Source: Tholera decimalis (lineage: Eukaryota > Arthropoda > Insecta > Lepidoptera > Noctuidae). From it: 64,000 bases of DNA. Location of the stretch: the NCBI GenBank assembly GCA_943138885.2, contig OW964565.2, forward strand, positions 23,896,940 through 23,960,939, in the 5' to 3' direction. Position 1 is the first letter of the stretch. Each line of letters starts with the position of its first letter. Position numbers and translations under genes: made by a program. Under the pieces are notes generated by a model, which worked only from the letters and a program-made list of their open reading frames with translations, was not told the origin of the DNA and did no database searches. Positions 9,322 to 19,931 of this stretch are shown one piece after another.

Positions 9322-11022
9322 AATCAGTTTACGAACCATCTACTTTAGCATCTGACTGGAGCCCGGTCCCTGATCAATCAAATGTCAATGATAGGTCTCT
9401 TTGTAGCTTACATTTTAGCCTTCCACTAATTTGTAAACAATTAAAGATGCTAGATATAAATAAAGGGCCAGGACCGGATCAGATACCTCCTTACTTTTTG
9501 AAATGCTCAGCGAACACAGTATGCAAACCATTATTCAGAATATTTAACAATGCATGTGCAAGGGTTTGTTTCCAACTGTCTGGAAAATGGCTAATATAGT
9601 ACCGGTCTATAAAGGCGGTGCCAGACAAAATATTGAGAATTATCGACCTATTTCTCTTCTCTATACACTTGCTAAATTGTTTGAAAAGCTAGTTCACCAT
9701 GAGATATATCCGCTTATTCAACATTGCATAATTCCGGAGCAACATGGTTTTGTGAAACAAAAATCGACAGTTTCCAACTTAATGATTTTCACTTCATGCT
9801 TATTCAATAATATGGACATCAGAGCCCAAACCGACGCAATTTACACTGACTTCAAAAAAGCCTTTGATAGAGTTGACCATGAAATACTTTTAAACAAAAT
9901 TTCATTTAATTGCATCAAGGGTAATCTATTGCGCTGGTTTCAGTCTTATATTTGTAATCGTAGTCAAACAATAGTAAGTAACGGGTACCATTCTAACACA
10001 TTCTTGGCTACTTCCGGAGTTCCGCAGGGTTCAATTCTGGGTCCTTTGTTGTTTATTCTTTACATTAATGACATTAGTAAGTGCTTTCAAAACAGTAAAT
10101 TTTTATTATACGCTGATGACTTAAAAGTTTTTAAGAAAATTTTATCGATCAATGATTGTTACCTACTACAAGACGATTTAAATAGATTATCTAATTACTG
10201 CGACAAGAATAAACTAAAATTAAGCATCTCCAAATGTAAATACCTCAACTTCACCAAAAACAAAAATATAATTGACTACAATTACTGTCTCTGCAATGAA
10301 CTCCTTCTTAAAGAAACTCAAATTTGTGATCTGGGTGTACTTTTGGACTGCAAACTTCATCTTAATTTACACATTGAAAAAATTGTAGCCAAAGCTTTCC
10401 AAATGTATAATCTTGTAATGAGATCGTCATCTGATTTCAAACGCCCAGACACATATATATATCTTTTCAACTCTTTAGTACGACCACAAGTAGAGTACGC
10501 GTGTATGATATGGGACCCTTACTATGCAAAATATGACAAAACAATTGAAAGAATTCAGCGAAAATTTTTGAAAAGTTTGCAGTTTAAATGTCACTTGCAG
10601 CGTCTACCATATAAAGAGTCGTTACAGAAATTTAAACTACTTACACTACATTCAAGGCGTCTATTACTCCAAGCCATGATGCTCCGTGGACTAATACACA
10701 ACAAATTTGATTGTCCTGAACTTGTGAATAATATATTTTATGTCGTGCCCAGAACCATAATAAGACGAGAGGCACGCGCTTATCCACTCTTTGCTACGAC
10801 CTCTAGTCGTACAAATGCGGGTGAGCGGGCGCCTCTCCACAGATTAGTCAAAATATATAACCAATATTTTGTTAAAATAGACATATTCGCACTACCTCAT
10901 AATTTATTTAAAAAAGAATTGATTGATACACTTAAAACCTAATAGTATAAGTTTAAAATAAGCCCTAATATTATAAGCTATCAATACTGTATGTAAGTCA
11001 ATAAAAATTAAAAAAAAAAGAA
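9322..11022 (+). mobile_element. 5'-truncated non-LTR retrotransposon (LINE)
   Basis: Begins inside the linker before the reverse transcriptase (readable KGPGPDQIPPYFLKCS near 9460) and ends with an A-rich tail at 11004-11022. The endonuclease part is missing, as expected for 5' truncation. A frame change near 9555 separates the first 230 bases from the long open frame. The (AAAAT)n tract at 12885-12911, on the far side of the TIR element at 11065-12826, may be the displaced true 3' end; this is speculation. Confidence 0.75.
9554..10942 (+). pseudogene. LINE reverse transcriptase (partial, ends intact)
   Basis: An uninterrupted frame of about 460 residues encoding the palm and C-terminal parts of a jockey/CR1-type reverse transcriptase. 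Motif A reads YTDFKKAFDRVDHEIL (about residues 96-111). Motif B reads SGVPQGSILGPLLFILYIND (about 155-174). Motif C reads YADDLKVF (about 186-193). The C-terminal domain has VRPQVEYACMIWDPY, the usual post-thumb signature. The upstream linker is in another frame, so the original protein is broken. Enzymatic residues are kept, but with no endonuclease domain the copy cannot retrotranspose alone. Confidence 0.8.
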
Positions 11023-11339
11023 ATTGTAATTTGTGGAAACGTTGTGAATTGTACGTTTACCTATCGTCGCTTAGGTAACAATACCGCGTAAGTCGAAAAT
11101 TGGTCATGTGGCGTTTTATACTTCATTGGATAGATTTTGTCGGCGCGCATCGAATGATGTTAAATTTATTTTTATATTATTCAATCGCAGCGCGTTATTC
11201 AAGTAGTTCTGGCACCGCGCAAATCGTTTGTTGTGTCACAACCGCCTAAGTCGTCAGTCCGCCATACTATCTCGTGTTGATGTGTGACCGCGCAGCAAAT
11301 TTAAAACAAACAGCGCCATGCCACCACATTCACAAAAAG

Positions 11340-11509
11340 AAAGCCATGCAAAAAAAAGCCAGCCGCTCATGTCTTTGCAGAAGAATTCCTTAATAGTCTT
11401 CCTAAAATGCCATCACACTACTGTCGATCAAGTACGTCAAGACAATACTTAGAGCTGATATTTCAGAACATGGGGCAGCTATACAAGGAGTTTACTAGTA
11501 AATTTTAAT
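11340..11509 (+). pseudogene. Transposon protein remnant, left part
   Basis: An open stretch of about 55 codons ending at a TAA just before the nested LINE. It includes AHVFAEEFLNSLPKMPSHYC and then RQYLELIFQNMGQLYKEF. The Cys/His-containing SHYCR phrase followed by YLE..F..M..LY is what I recall from repeat-encoded proteins of moths and aphids. No start codon is apparent, so it is a fragment. Confidence 0.45.
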
Positions 11510-12412
11510 TTAGTTTCCTGAGAGATATGTGTCCAGCGCGTGAGCTGGTGGGTCACAGATCCAGTCTCTCCGTGAGGACATGGTCGGGCGCTTGAACTTG
11601 ACCTTGAAGGCTGTCTCCGAATAGGGCGATGCCAACCTGGTCAAGTTTAATGCAGCTAAGACCCAGGCATGTCTCTTCTCCGCAAAAAGGAGCCAATTTG
11701 AACCGGCTCCTACTTTCCGAGGTGTAACCGTGCCGATAACCGACCGTGTCGAGCTTCTGGGGGTAACACTAACTTCTACCCTCAATTTTGGCCCGTTTAT
11801 CGAGGCTAAGGCTCAACTAGCATCAAAAAAGTTGGGAAACCTAGCAAAGGTGAGACGGTACTTCACACCCGAACAGTTGCTCAATCTCTATCAAGCCCAG
11901 GTTCGGTCGTGTTTGGAGTACTGCTCTCATCTTTGGGATGGATCTGCTAAATACCAACTAGACGCGCTTGAGTCAATCGAGAAGCGGGCCAAGAGACTCA
12001 TTGGCAACGATGCACTGGTCGAATCAAAGCTTCAGAGCCTTGAACATCGACGACGAGTTGCAAGTCTATCGGTTTTCTATCGGTTACATTTCGGGGAGTG
12101 TGCGATGGAATTACACAATCTAATTCCACCAAGCCCGTTCCATCATCGGACTACGAGACAAACGGCGATGCGCCATCGTTACATGGTGGACATCCCACCC
12201 ATACGCACAAAACGTTTTGGGAATACCTTCATTATGCGTACGGCTGAGGAGTGGAATTCCCTGCCGGAGTCTGTGTTTCCCGATAGCTATAACCTAGTAG
12301 TCTTTAAGTCAAGAGTGAATAGGTTACTTTTAGGTAAGCGTGCTCCATCTTCAACCACATCATCACTTACCATCAGGTGAGATGGTGGTCAAACGCGAAC
12401 CTATATTAAATA
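11510..12412 (+). mobile_element. LINE 3' fragment, LLLGKRAPSS family (copy 1)
   Basis: The C-terminal part of a non-LTR retrotransposon, closely matching 53489-54690 and, in shorter form, 36527-36745 (reverse). The frame runs from about 11540 through an in-frame TAG at 11622-11624 (TGG in the other copy) to the stop at 12378-12380. It carries LVKFNAAKTQACLFSAK, then LEYCSHLWDGSAKYQLD, then FGNTFIMRTAEEWNSLPE. These are the post-palm and C-terminal signatures of BMC1/jockey-like LINEs. Motifs A to C are missing. The tail is A-rich at about 12398-12412. Confidence 0.75.
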
Positions 12413-12600
12413 AAAAAAATATATGTGAATTGGAATCTGTAGAATGTCTTAGTCGCAGGATTTTTGATAACATCTTTTTAAAGCTTAATTTAAGCCTCTA
12501 TTACCCGAAAAAAGATTACGGACGCAGAAATAGCACTACATAGAGAAAAAAAGAAAAGCTAGAAAGGAAAAAGAGACAGATAAAGATTTACCGAAAATAC
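12413..12600 (+). pseudogene. Transposon protein remnant, right part
   Basis: Continues the protein interrupted at 11509. Frames read LKLNLSLYYPKKDY, then AEIALHREKKK, then after a shift ARKEKETDKDLPK. At least one frameshift and a stop are present. The order LN..LYYPKKD, then a charged helical segment, matches the same recalled repeat-encoded family as the left part. Confidence 0.4.
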
Positions 12601-12830
12601 CGCAGAAGTCTTTATTTTGTTGAACTAATACCGCTTATGTCAATTTTATACTGATACAGTATTAAGTACACAAATATTAACATGTGACATCATAATTGAA
12701 CCTAATATATACCTATTTATGTATTCAGTGCACATTTCTGAAGTATTTCAAAGATAATAATCAGTTTTTTGTCTCTCCTGAAAACTTGTCAAATTTAACT
12801 TGCGCGGTATTGTTACCTAAGCGACGCTAT

Positions 12831-13200
12831 GTAATTATGTATATCTAGTTGTAAGACAAAATGTACAATTGTTGGTTTTCCCTAATAAAATAAAATAAAA
12901 TAAAATAAAATGCCACAACTTGGGTGGCTTCTGCGGGCGAAGTATCCATATGTTTTAGAAAAAAAAACTTTTTCAGACGTCCCAAAGTCATAGTAAACAA
13001 ATAAAGAACATTTTTTTTCTAAATAAGCGCTAATTTTTAGTTTTCAAAGGTGAAATGTACTCCAACTCTAAACACACATTTGTCTCAAAACAGTGAATAA
13101 TTTTATTTATAGGATAAACAAATGAATTTCTAATTTTCAATGTAAAATTTTCGCTTATCACTGTAATGGCCAAACTGACAGCTATACAATCATGGGATTT
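12831..13200. other. Spacer with AAAAT microsatellite
   Basis: An (AAAAT)n tract at about 12885-12911 follows TGTTGGTTTTCCCTAATA, a tail typical of lepidopteran LINEs. The remainder is AT-rich with no supported gene. Confidence 0.5.
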
Positions 13201-13683
13201 TTTTTTTCAAATTCAAATTCAAATTCATTTATTTGCTTAAATAAGGTACAAAAGGTTGGTAAAACGTACAATATTGATCTCTTATTCTGCCTTTAATTTC
13301 GGCGTGCAAATATAAAAATACATAAGAAAGAATCTAATTAGAAATGTATCATTGAATGAAATAAATGTCCCTATAATAATGAAAAGTAATCAGTTAATCC
13401 TAAGTTTCAATAATAATCACGTCAATAATGGTAGAGATTTGTCACACAATAAAAAAACACTAAAAAAAACACTAGATCATTTAGATAATAATATAAAAGA
13501 ATAATTCTTGGTCACACCCATACAGTCATTAAACAAATAATCCGATTAAAATTACAGTATTCAATTATATAAATGTCAAAATATTAGTCAATAATAATCC
13601 TGAATGTTAAAAACAATTATGTCAATAATGGGACGATTTGCCATACAATAATAATTAAAAATGACCGTGCAATTTATAAAAAC

Positions 13684-14196
13684 TTATAATTTATAATCTA
13701 AAAATTCATGTACACTATAAAAGCATTTTTCAATTAAAAACCTCCTCAAGTTATTTTTAAATCTAGAAAATGGTAGCGTTTTTATGCAATTTGGTATTTT
13801 GTTATACAATTTTATGCACATTATATAGCTGTTTTTGCCAGTCAGTGTGAGATTCGTCCTCGGTTGAAGTAACTTATTAGTATACATAGATCGTGGGGCA
13901 TAGTAGCTAGTCGCTTGCTGGAAAAGTCTCTTGTGTTTGAAAACAAATATACAGGATTCTAATATATAAATAGATGGTAGAGTTAGTATTTTATATTTCC
14001 TAAAGAATGGACGACATGACTCTATTTGCTTCAACCCAAATATAGCTCTTAGACACTTTTTTTGCATTACAAATACTTGGTCAATCTCCACACAACGACC
14101 CCACAGGATAATACCGTACCTTATAGTGGAGGTTATGTAACCATGGAAGGCCGTTAATGCGGCATTTCTTGATACCTCGTAGCTAATACGTCTCAA
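13684..14196 (-). pseudogene. LINE C-terminal domain
   Basis: About 170 codons downstream of the palm: RYGIILWGRCVEIDQVF, then QKKCLRAIFGLK, then CRPFFRKYKILTLPSIYI. This is the typical thumb and connection region of jockey-type LINEs. It ends in a normal stop at 13684-13686 and is followed by the 3' untranslated part and tail. Confidence 0.75.
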
Positions 14197-14247
14197 AGGG
14201 TATATAAAATTATTTAATTTAATGCAAATGTCATTTATATGATTTTT

Positions 14248-15057
14248 TCATGAGCAATATTTATCTAAATTGATTCCAAGAAACTTAACAGAGTCAGTTT
14301 CTGTCAGGGCGACTCCATTATACGATATATTTAGGGCCAGTGGTTTTGAACGACAGGTATGAAATTGCATAAATTTTGTTTTATTAATATTAACTTTTAA
14401 ATTATTAGCCTCTAGCCACTCTATAGTTGTTTGAAGAGCAGTGTTTATTTCTTGTTCGTACGAATTCTTATCTTGTCCCTTAATTATAATTGTGGTATCG
14501 TCGGCAAAGAGTACACATTTATGATTTATAACTTCTGGGAAATCATTTATGTAAAGCAAAAACATTGGCGGCCCTAAAATGCTGCCCTGTGGTACGCCGT
14601 TTCTATTAATCATAAAGGAAGATTGGGATGATTCTAACGTTTTTGTTTGTTCATTATAATTCGTTACCTCCACTGATTGTACTCTGTCGGACAAGTAAGA
14701 TTCCAGCCATTTATATGCAGTTCCTCTGATTCCGTATCTCGAAACCTTTTCTAATAATCGTTCATGAGAGACATGGTCAAAAGCTTTGCTCATATCCATG
14801 AATAAAACTGTAACAGGTATTTTCTTATCAATACAGTCTGTTATTTCTTTTATTAATTGAAAGGCTGCTAACGATGTACTTCTATTTTTACGAAACCCAT
14901 TTTGTTCGTCTTTAATAATCTTGTGCTTTTCAATTAAGTTTTCTAATTTGTTATGAAAGGCTTTTTCAAAAATTTTAGAAAAAATAGGTATCAAAGTTAG
15001 AGGCCTGTAATAGTCCATTTGAGTGCTATCCCCTTTTTTAAATATTGGTTTTACCAC
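14248..15057 (-). pseudogene. LINE reverse transcriptase core
   Basis: Encodes the finger and palm region. It starts at the VKPIFKKGD / DYYRPLTLIPIFSKIFEK block. Motif A is LFMDMSKAFDHVSHERLLEK, motif B is NGVPQGSILGPPMFLLYIND, and motif C is LFADDTTIIIKG. The frame ends at a stop shortly after the KFLGINLD motif. The catalytic Asp residues are intact, but both neighbours are out of frame. Confidence 0.8.
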
Positions 15058-15149
15058 TTATCTCTTTAATAAATCGGGAAAAATTCCTTGTTCTAGAGAG
15101 AGGTTAACAACATGTAGAAGTGGCTCTAGAATTATATTGACCGACAGTT

Positions 15150-16445
15150 TTATGATATCAGTGCGAATATTGTCATAACCACTTGCTTTGGAATCCTTAA
15201 GAGACATACAATGTTTTTAAGGTCGCAACCATCCAGTGGATACAAAAACATTGAATTACCGATTGATTCAATATGATCCATTTTTTTAAATCTTGAATCT
15301 TCTTTATTATCAAGGCTATTATTGGTACCCGTGTTAATGAAATAATTATTGAAATAATTTGCTATAGATTCGGGATTTATACAGTCATTGTTGTTCACAG
15401 TAATTTTTGAAATACAGGAGCGTTTTAAGTCTGTTCCAGTATGCTTTTTTATTACATTCCACGCTGCCTTACACTTATTTTGAGCTTTATTTATATATTT
15501 GGTATTATTATTTTTCCGAGACGTTAAAATACATTTTTTCAATAAATTGCAATAGCTTTTGTACTTGTTTTTATGCGATTCATTACTTTTATACTTTAAT
15601 TTATAGTGTAGTATACTTTTATTCTTACAGCTTATTTTTATACCTTTCGAAAGCCAGTTTGATTTATTTAAGGCTTTATTTGTAACTTTTACGCGAATGA
15701 GAGGAAAACATAGATTATAAAATAGCAGATATGTATCGAAAAATTTGTGAAATGCTTCGTTTGTCGAGTTTTCTTCAAATACGTCACTAAAAGGCAAATG
15801 AGAGATTGATTTTAAAAACTTTTTTTTATTGTCATTACTATAGTCTCGTTTAAATTCATACCACCATTTCAAAAATGGTTGATGTTTTTTTGTAACAGCC
15901 CAAGAATATGATTGGGCTGAGTGATCTGATAAACCCAGATGATGTACTTTTGCACATCCTTTTTCTATGTTGGTTGTGATGTGATCAATGCAAGTTTGTG
16001 TCTTTTCTGTTACTCTAGTAGGTGTCAAAATAACATGTTTTATGTTGTAACTATTTAACAAGTAATTATACTCCCTACTTTCCTTTGACTGTTTTAAAAT
16101 GTCTATATTTGTATCCCCACATATAATAATTTTCCTTCTAGTAGTACGACACAACGTCCTCAATAGAATTTCGAGTTTATTAAGAAAGACCGTTACATTC
16201 GACGAAGGGGTTCTATATACACTTAGTAATAATATTCCGTATTTCGTTAGCTCTAAACCACAACATTCAAATACACATGATTCGCTTATCTTTTGTATTT
16301 CTTGTATTACTTTAAATTCAATCTCGTTTTTTATGAGAATTTTCATGGAATGAATACTCTTTTGTGTTAAATTAGGATAGAAACCATAAAAACGGAAGTG
16401 TTTCGATTTTTCTGATGAGAAGTGTATATGGGTGAATTTCAACAA
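15150..16445 (-). pseudogene. LINE endonuclease and linker region
   Basis: A reverse-strand frame of about 430 codons. It includes the APE endonuclease core: IICGDTNIDIL around residues 106-116, PTRVTEKTQTCIDHI around 142-156, and LSDHS around 171-175. A lysine/asparagine-rich linker follows. The N-terminal endonuclease motifs are missing and the frame is lost near 15200, before the reverse transcriptase. The first residues may come from flanking repeat rather than the LINE. Confidence 0.75.
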
Positions 16446-16449
16446 GAGA

Positions 16450-16720
16450 TTTTAATGTGTCATTTCGGTGGGATTTTTTTATTTCAATGCTATCTACATA
16501 TTTTTAGTGACAAATAAAACTTTAGCCTATTTTATGGGGGAGGACCCGTGCTGTTGTGCATGAGTGGACATAAAATTTCATCACAACTTACATAAATATT
16601 TAAGGATGAATTTTTAAGAGTCCACTGAAATGAAAAGTGTCTACCGAATGATACTAATTACCACCGAAATGATAGACTGTACACCGGAATGAAATAAATG
16701 CACCGAAATGATACTGCTAA
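16450..16720. repeat. Left cluster of CCACCGAAATGA-type motifs
   Basis: Six copies or near-copies of CCACCGAAATGA in 260 bases: inverted at 16460-16471, and direct at 16622, 16641, 16661, 16681 and 16700. A matching cluster lies at 20629-21324. Nothing coding is present. Dense short motifs at two sites flanking later insertions look like subterminal binding sites of a DNA transposon, which is inference. Confidence 0.5.
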
Positions 16721-17031
16721 GAACAACCGTGCCGGGCAGCCAGGGTTCCATACTTTGTTAGGTTTGATTTCCACAAATTTTAGATAAACACTGAGACAGG
16801 ACAGTACACAGTTATTTTAATATCATCACTAATATACAGATATTACAGTTAGTATTACATATATTATTCTTTGAGGTTACAATAACCTCAAATAATGATA
16901 TTAATGTAATGTTTATTATGATATGAATGAATTGTTTCTTTACTTATATAACCTTTGGGAATTTTTCTGGTTGTTGTTGTGTGAAAATGTTGGAAAACTT
17001 TATTGTAAATGCTGGTAACTGTGATAAATAA

Positions 17032-18924
17032 ATGTTTTTGTTTGTTTATGAACTAATACTAATTTACTTGATATATTTTCAAAAGAGTGAAAAAAATAAG
17101 AGCAATATTAGACAACTGTGGCAAATACTTAATGGAATTACAGGAAGATTAAAAAAATCTATTGATCATGTTATACAGAATTCATTTAATAAATCTAATT
17201 TAACATCTAAAGACATTGCTAACAATTTTGCACACACTTTTAATAATAGCGTAAAATTAATTATTCCTAAGTGCACAATACCATTGCTAAATAAAACAGA
17301 GTACACAGTTCCAGCAAACGTTAGTATGCGTATAAAACCAGCGGAGCCTGACTCAGTTAAAAAAATCATTATGTCATTGAACAATAATAAAGCCCCAGGA
17401 ATAGATGGAATTAGAGCTATAGATATCAAAATGTTGTGTACAAAAATCACCTCAGTGATTTCTAACTTAATTAATCTATGCATACAAACATGCAAGTATC
17501 CACCTATACTTAAAACTGGGATTGTCAGACCGATTCACAAAAAAGGAAGCAGGTTGGAGTACGAAAACTACAGACCTATTACTATATTGCCTACTATTGA
17601 TAAGATAATAGAAAAATACATATGTAAACAAATACACGAATTTTACGAAAAAAACAAAATATTAACTGAGAAACAATATGGCTTTCAGCCAAAAAAGAAT
17701 ACCACGCAGCTGCTGTCAACGTTCACAGATAGTATCCATAATCACCTAGATGAAAAAAAACACGTTTTGGTAGTATTCATAGACTATAGTAAGGCATTCG
17801 ATACGCTCAGACATGACCGGTTATTAGAGCGTCTTCATGACAGCGGAATTAGAGGCAAACTACTTGACTGGTGCGGAAACTATCTTGATGATAGAAAATA
17901 TATGGTCAAACTCGGTGACGCGATTAGTGAACCAGTCATCGTAACGGAAGGAACGGCGCAAGGTTCGGTCCTTGGGCCATTGCACTACCTCACTTATGTA
18001 AATAGCCTTGTTAATGTCATAAAAAAATGTGAGATCTATCAGTTCGCCGACGACACTTGCCTTATAGCTGCTGGACGGAGTGTTAGTGACGCTCAAATAC
18101 AACTACAAGAGGACTTTGACTTGCTAACAAAATGGTCTCACGACGCTGGTCTTGTATTAAATGCTAGTAAGACCAAATTAATGTACATTAGTACCAGTCA
18201 AAATAGAAGCCCTTCCTTGCCTAAATTAACAGCTCACAGTCATGAGTGTTTGCATGACAATTGGCTTAATAAAGTAGCCAAGTCTTGCAGCTGTGACCCC
18301 ATAGATGTTGTAGATAGCCAAAAATACCTAGGACTTACCATTGATAGCCGTCTTAATTGGAAGGAGCACATTAACGGGGTGTGTGATAGATTGAGATGTA
18401 TGTTAGCAAAATTCTCTATTATAAGATGCAAAATTCCATATCAAACTCTGTTAATGCTTTACAAAGCTCTGGTCGAAACAACGATATCCTATGGTCTGTC
18501 GAGTTATGGTAGGACATATAAGTCTCACCTTGATCAAATATATACACTTCAACTACGCATATTAAAAGCAATTGTCCCGCATAACATTAAAAAGAAATAC
18601 AAAGATGACTACCGTAAATTATTTGAATTTTGTAAAATAATACCTATACATGAAAAAACTAAACTTGCGCTATTAAAGGAAAACTTTTTTAATCAGAACC
18701 TGAAGAAAATAAAAACTATAAATAATAATGAAATTAGGACTCGTGGTACCATCAATGCTAAGCTGTTACTTCCAAAGTACACGAATTTGCACGGCAAAAG
18801 ATCGTTAAAATATATAATACCTTACCTTATAAACCAACTTCCTATACCATTGAGGGACCAAGTGACTCAGAGAAACATAAAAAACAAATTAACACAATAT
18901 TTTATACAAAATATAAATACCTAA
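17032..18924 (+). CDS. LINE reverse transcriptase, uninterrupted but lacking endonuclease
   Basis: A 630-codon frame; the LINE portion begins at about 17086, and the earlier codons are probably flank. It has a pre-RT linker with NNNKAPGIDGIRAIDIK (about residues 118-134) and the IVRPIHKKGS / YENYRPITILP block. Motif A is FIDYSKAFDTLRHDRLLERL, motif B is GTAQGSVLGPLHYLTYVNSL, and motif C is FADDTCLIAAG. The post-palm region has DSQKYLGLTIDSRLNWKEHI and SYGLSSYGR. It ends at a normal TAA. Motif C has Phe instead of the commoner Tyr before Ala-Asp-Asp. Autonomous movement is excluded by the missing endonuclease. Confidence 0.8.
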   Translation: MFLFVYELILIYLIYFQKSEKNKSNIRQLWQILNGITGRLKKSIDHVIQNSFNKSNLTSKDIANNFAHTFNNSVKLIIPKCTIPLLNKTEYTVPANVSMRIKPAEPDSVKKIIMSLNNNKAPGIDGIRAIDIKMLCTKITSVISNLINLCIQTCKYPPILKTGIVRPIHKKGSRLEYENYRPITILPTIDKIIEKYICKQIHEFYEKNKILTEKQYGFQPKKNTTQLLSTFTDSIHNHLDEKKHVLVVFIDYSKAFDTLRHDRLLERLHDSGIRGKLLDWCGNYLDDRKYMVKLGDAISEPVIVTEGTAQGSVLGPLHYLTYVNSLVNVIKKCEIYQFADDTCLIAAGRSVSDAQIQLQEDFDLLTKWSHDAGLVLNASKTKLMYISTSQNRSPSLPKLTAHSHECLHDNWLNKVAKSCSCDPIDVVDSQKYLGLTIDSRLNWKEHINGVCDRLRCMLAKFSIIRCKIPYQTLLMLYKALVETTISYGLSSYGRTYKSHLDQIYTLQLRILKAIVPHNIKKKYKDDYRKLFEFCKIIPIHEKTKLALLKENFFNQNLKKIKTINNNEIRTRGTINAKLLLPKYTNLHGKRSLKYIIPYLINQLPIPLRDQVTQRNIKNKLTQYFIQNINT

Positions 18925-19309
18925 AAATATATTATAAGAATCAAGAATAACACCTGACATCAAAACAAAAATCTTATTTAAGAAAAAATTAACTATTAAC
19001 AATAAACATTTTACTTTCTGGGAACAACCTGTATCGTCTAACATTCCACCACCAATTTTGTTATAAAGACGGCCGGCCAGAATGGTCACCCATGTGTGCT
19101 CGTTAGTTTTTGTAAATAACTGTTACTTTTTTAGCTTATACCCCCAATGTATTTAATTATTTGAACAAGTATTTCTTAAGATTGTAAAATTATGTAGTCG
19201 ATGTTTTTGGTGCACGGTAAAACTCTACTGAGTTTATGTTGGCACCAACTTAAATGTAGATAATGTGTGTGAACTATGGAACAAATAAATAAATAAATAA
19301 ATAAATAAA
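17075..19309 (+). mobile_element. 5'-truncated LINE with intact RT frame
   Basis: A plus-strand non-LTR retrotransposon lacking the endonuclease. The 3' end is a clean (AAAT)n tract at 19283-19309 preceded by GTGTGAACTATGGAACA. The 3' untranslated region (18925-19282) has no frame. The uninterrupted coding region suggests a relatively young insertion. It sits between the two CCACCGAAATGA clusters. Confidence 0.8.
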
Positions 19310-19382
19310 GCGCGATTAAAAATCTTAGTTTCTGATTAATATGATGGCTGCATTTGTAAGTAATAATATAATATAATAATAA

Positions 19383-19622
19383 TATTCCACAACTTTCACA
19401 CAACGCCATCTAGTCCCAAACTAAGCAGAGCTTGTGGTATGAGTACTAGACAACTGATAAACATACATATATATTTCTAAATACATACATATTATAGATA
19501 AATTACACCCAGACAAAGAACAAATGATCGTGCTCATCACACAAAGATTTGTCCTAGGTGGGAATCGAACCCACGACCTTGCGCATAGCAGTCAGGGCCA
19601 CTGACCACTATACCAACGGGCC
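19383..19622 (-). mobile_element. tRNA-derived SINE, family A (minus copy)
   Basis: The reverse strand begins GGCCCGTTGGTATAGTGG with a perfect box B (GGTTCGATTCC), then the body, ending at GGACTAGATGGCGTTG and an (AAT)n tail. The copy at 62431-62665 is nearly the same. The tRNA-like head would mimic a tRNA gene, but the conserved body downstream shows it is a SINE. Confidence 0.8.
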
Positions 19623-19683
19623 TGTCAAAAGTTAATGCTAATATATAATGAAGAAGAGATGAGATAATAAATAAAGTTATGCC

Positions 19684-19931
19684 ATTAATCTAAATATATA
19701 TAACTCAAAAGTGACTGACTGACTGATTGACTGACTGACTGACTGACTGACTGACATAGTGATCTATCAACGCACAGCCCAAATCACTGGACGGATCGGG
19801 CTGAAATTTGGCATGCAGATAGATGTTATGACGTAGGCATCCGCTAAGTAGGGATTTTGCGAAATTCCCACGGGATCGGGATTTACACGGGAAAAACTTC
19901 CCACGCGGACGAAGCCGCTGGCACAAGCTAG
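19684..19931 (+). mobile_element. Helitron-like non-autonomous element
   Basis: Contains a GACT microsatellite (19713-19755), the ATCTATCAACGCACAGCCC block, and a 3' hairpin around GCGGACGAAGCCGC, followed within a few bases by a CTAG terminus at 19928-19931 before T. Those end features are typical of lepidopteran non-autonomous Helitrons. No coding sequence. Confidence 0.6.

Larger units (their letters stand above)
11065..12826 (+). mobile_element. TIR DNA transposon remnant with nested LINE
   Basis: Terminal inverted repeats of 28 bp with one mismatch: CGTCGCTTAGGTAACAATAC at 11065 and its complement ending at 12826. Both ends are flanked by CTAT (11061-11064, 12827-12830), a probable 4-bp target duplication. 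Coding remnants survive on both sides of a LINE inserted at about 11510-12412. On the left, 11340-11509 reads LPKMPSHYCRSSTSRQYLE. On the right, from about 12465, LNLSLYYPKKD is followed by AEIALHREKK. These phrases resemble a protein family I associate with insect repeats, but I cannot name it securely. The 4-bp duplication would suit Sola-type elements among others. Confidence 0.65.
13203..16395 (-). mobile_element. Near-full-length LINE with APE endonuclease and RT, degenerate
   Basis: Reverse-strand element whose 3' tail is the (TTCAAA)n-type tract at 13206-13230. Coding order on the minus strand is endonuclease plus linker (about 16390-15150), reverse transcriptase (15057-14248), then C-terminal domain (14196-13684). 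At least two frame disruptions and stops separate the pieces. The 5' end is lost within the endonuclease. The 16395-16435 segment beyond it matches another repeat also seen at 7266-7290, so it is probably flank rather than LINE. Confidence 0.8.

Noticed and set aside
19550..19622. tRNA gene on the minus strand
   Set aside because: A and B boxes are present, but the conserved downstream body and second copy at 62431 show it is the head of a SINE.
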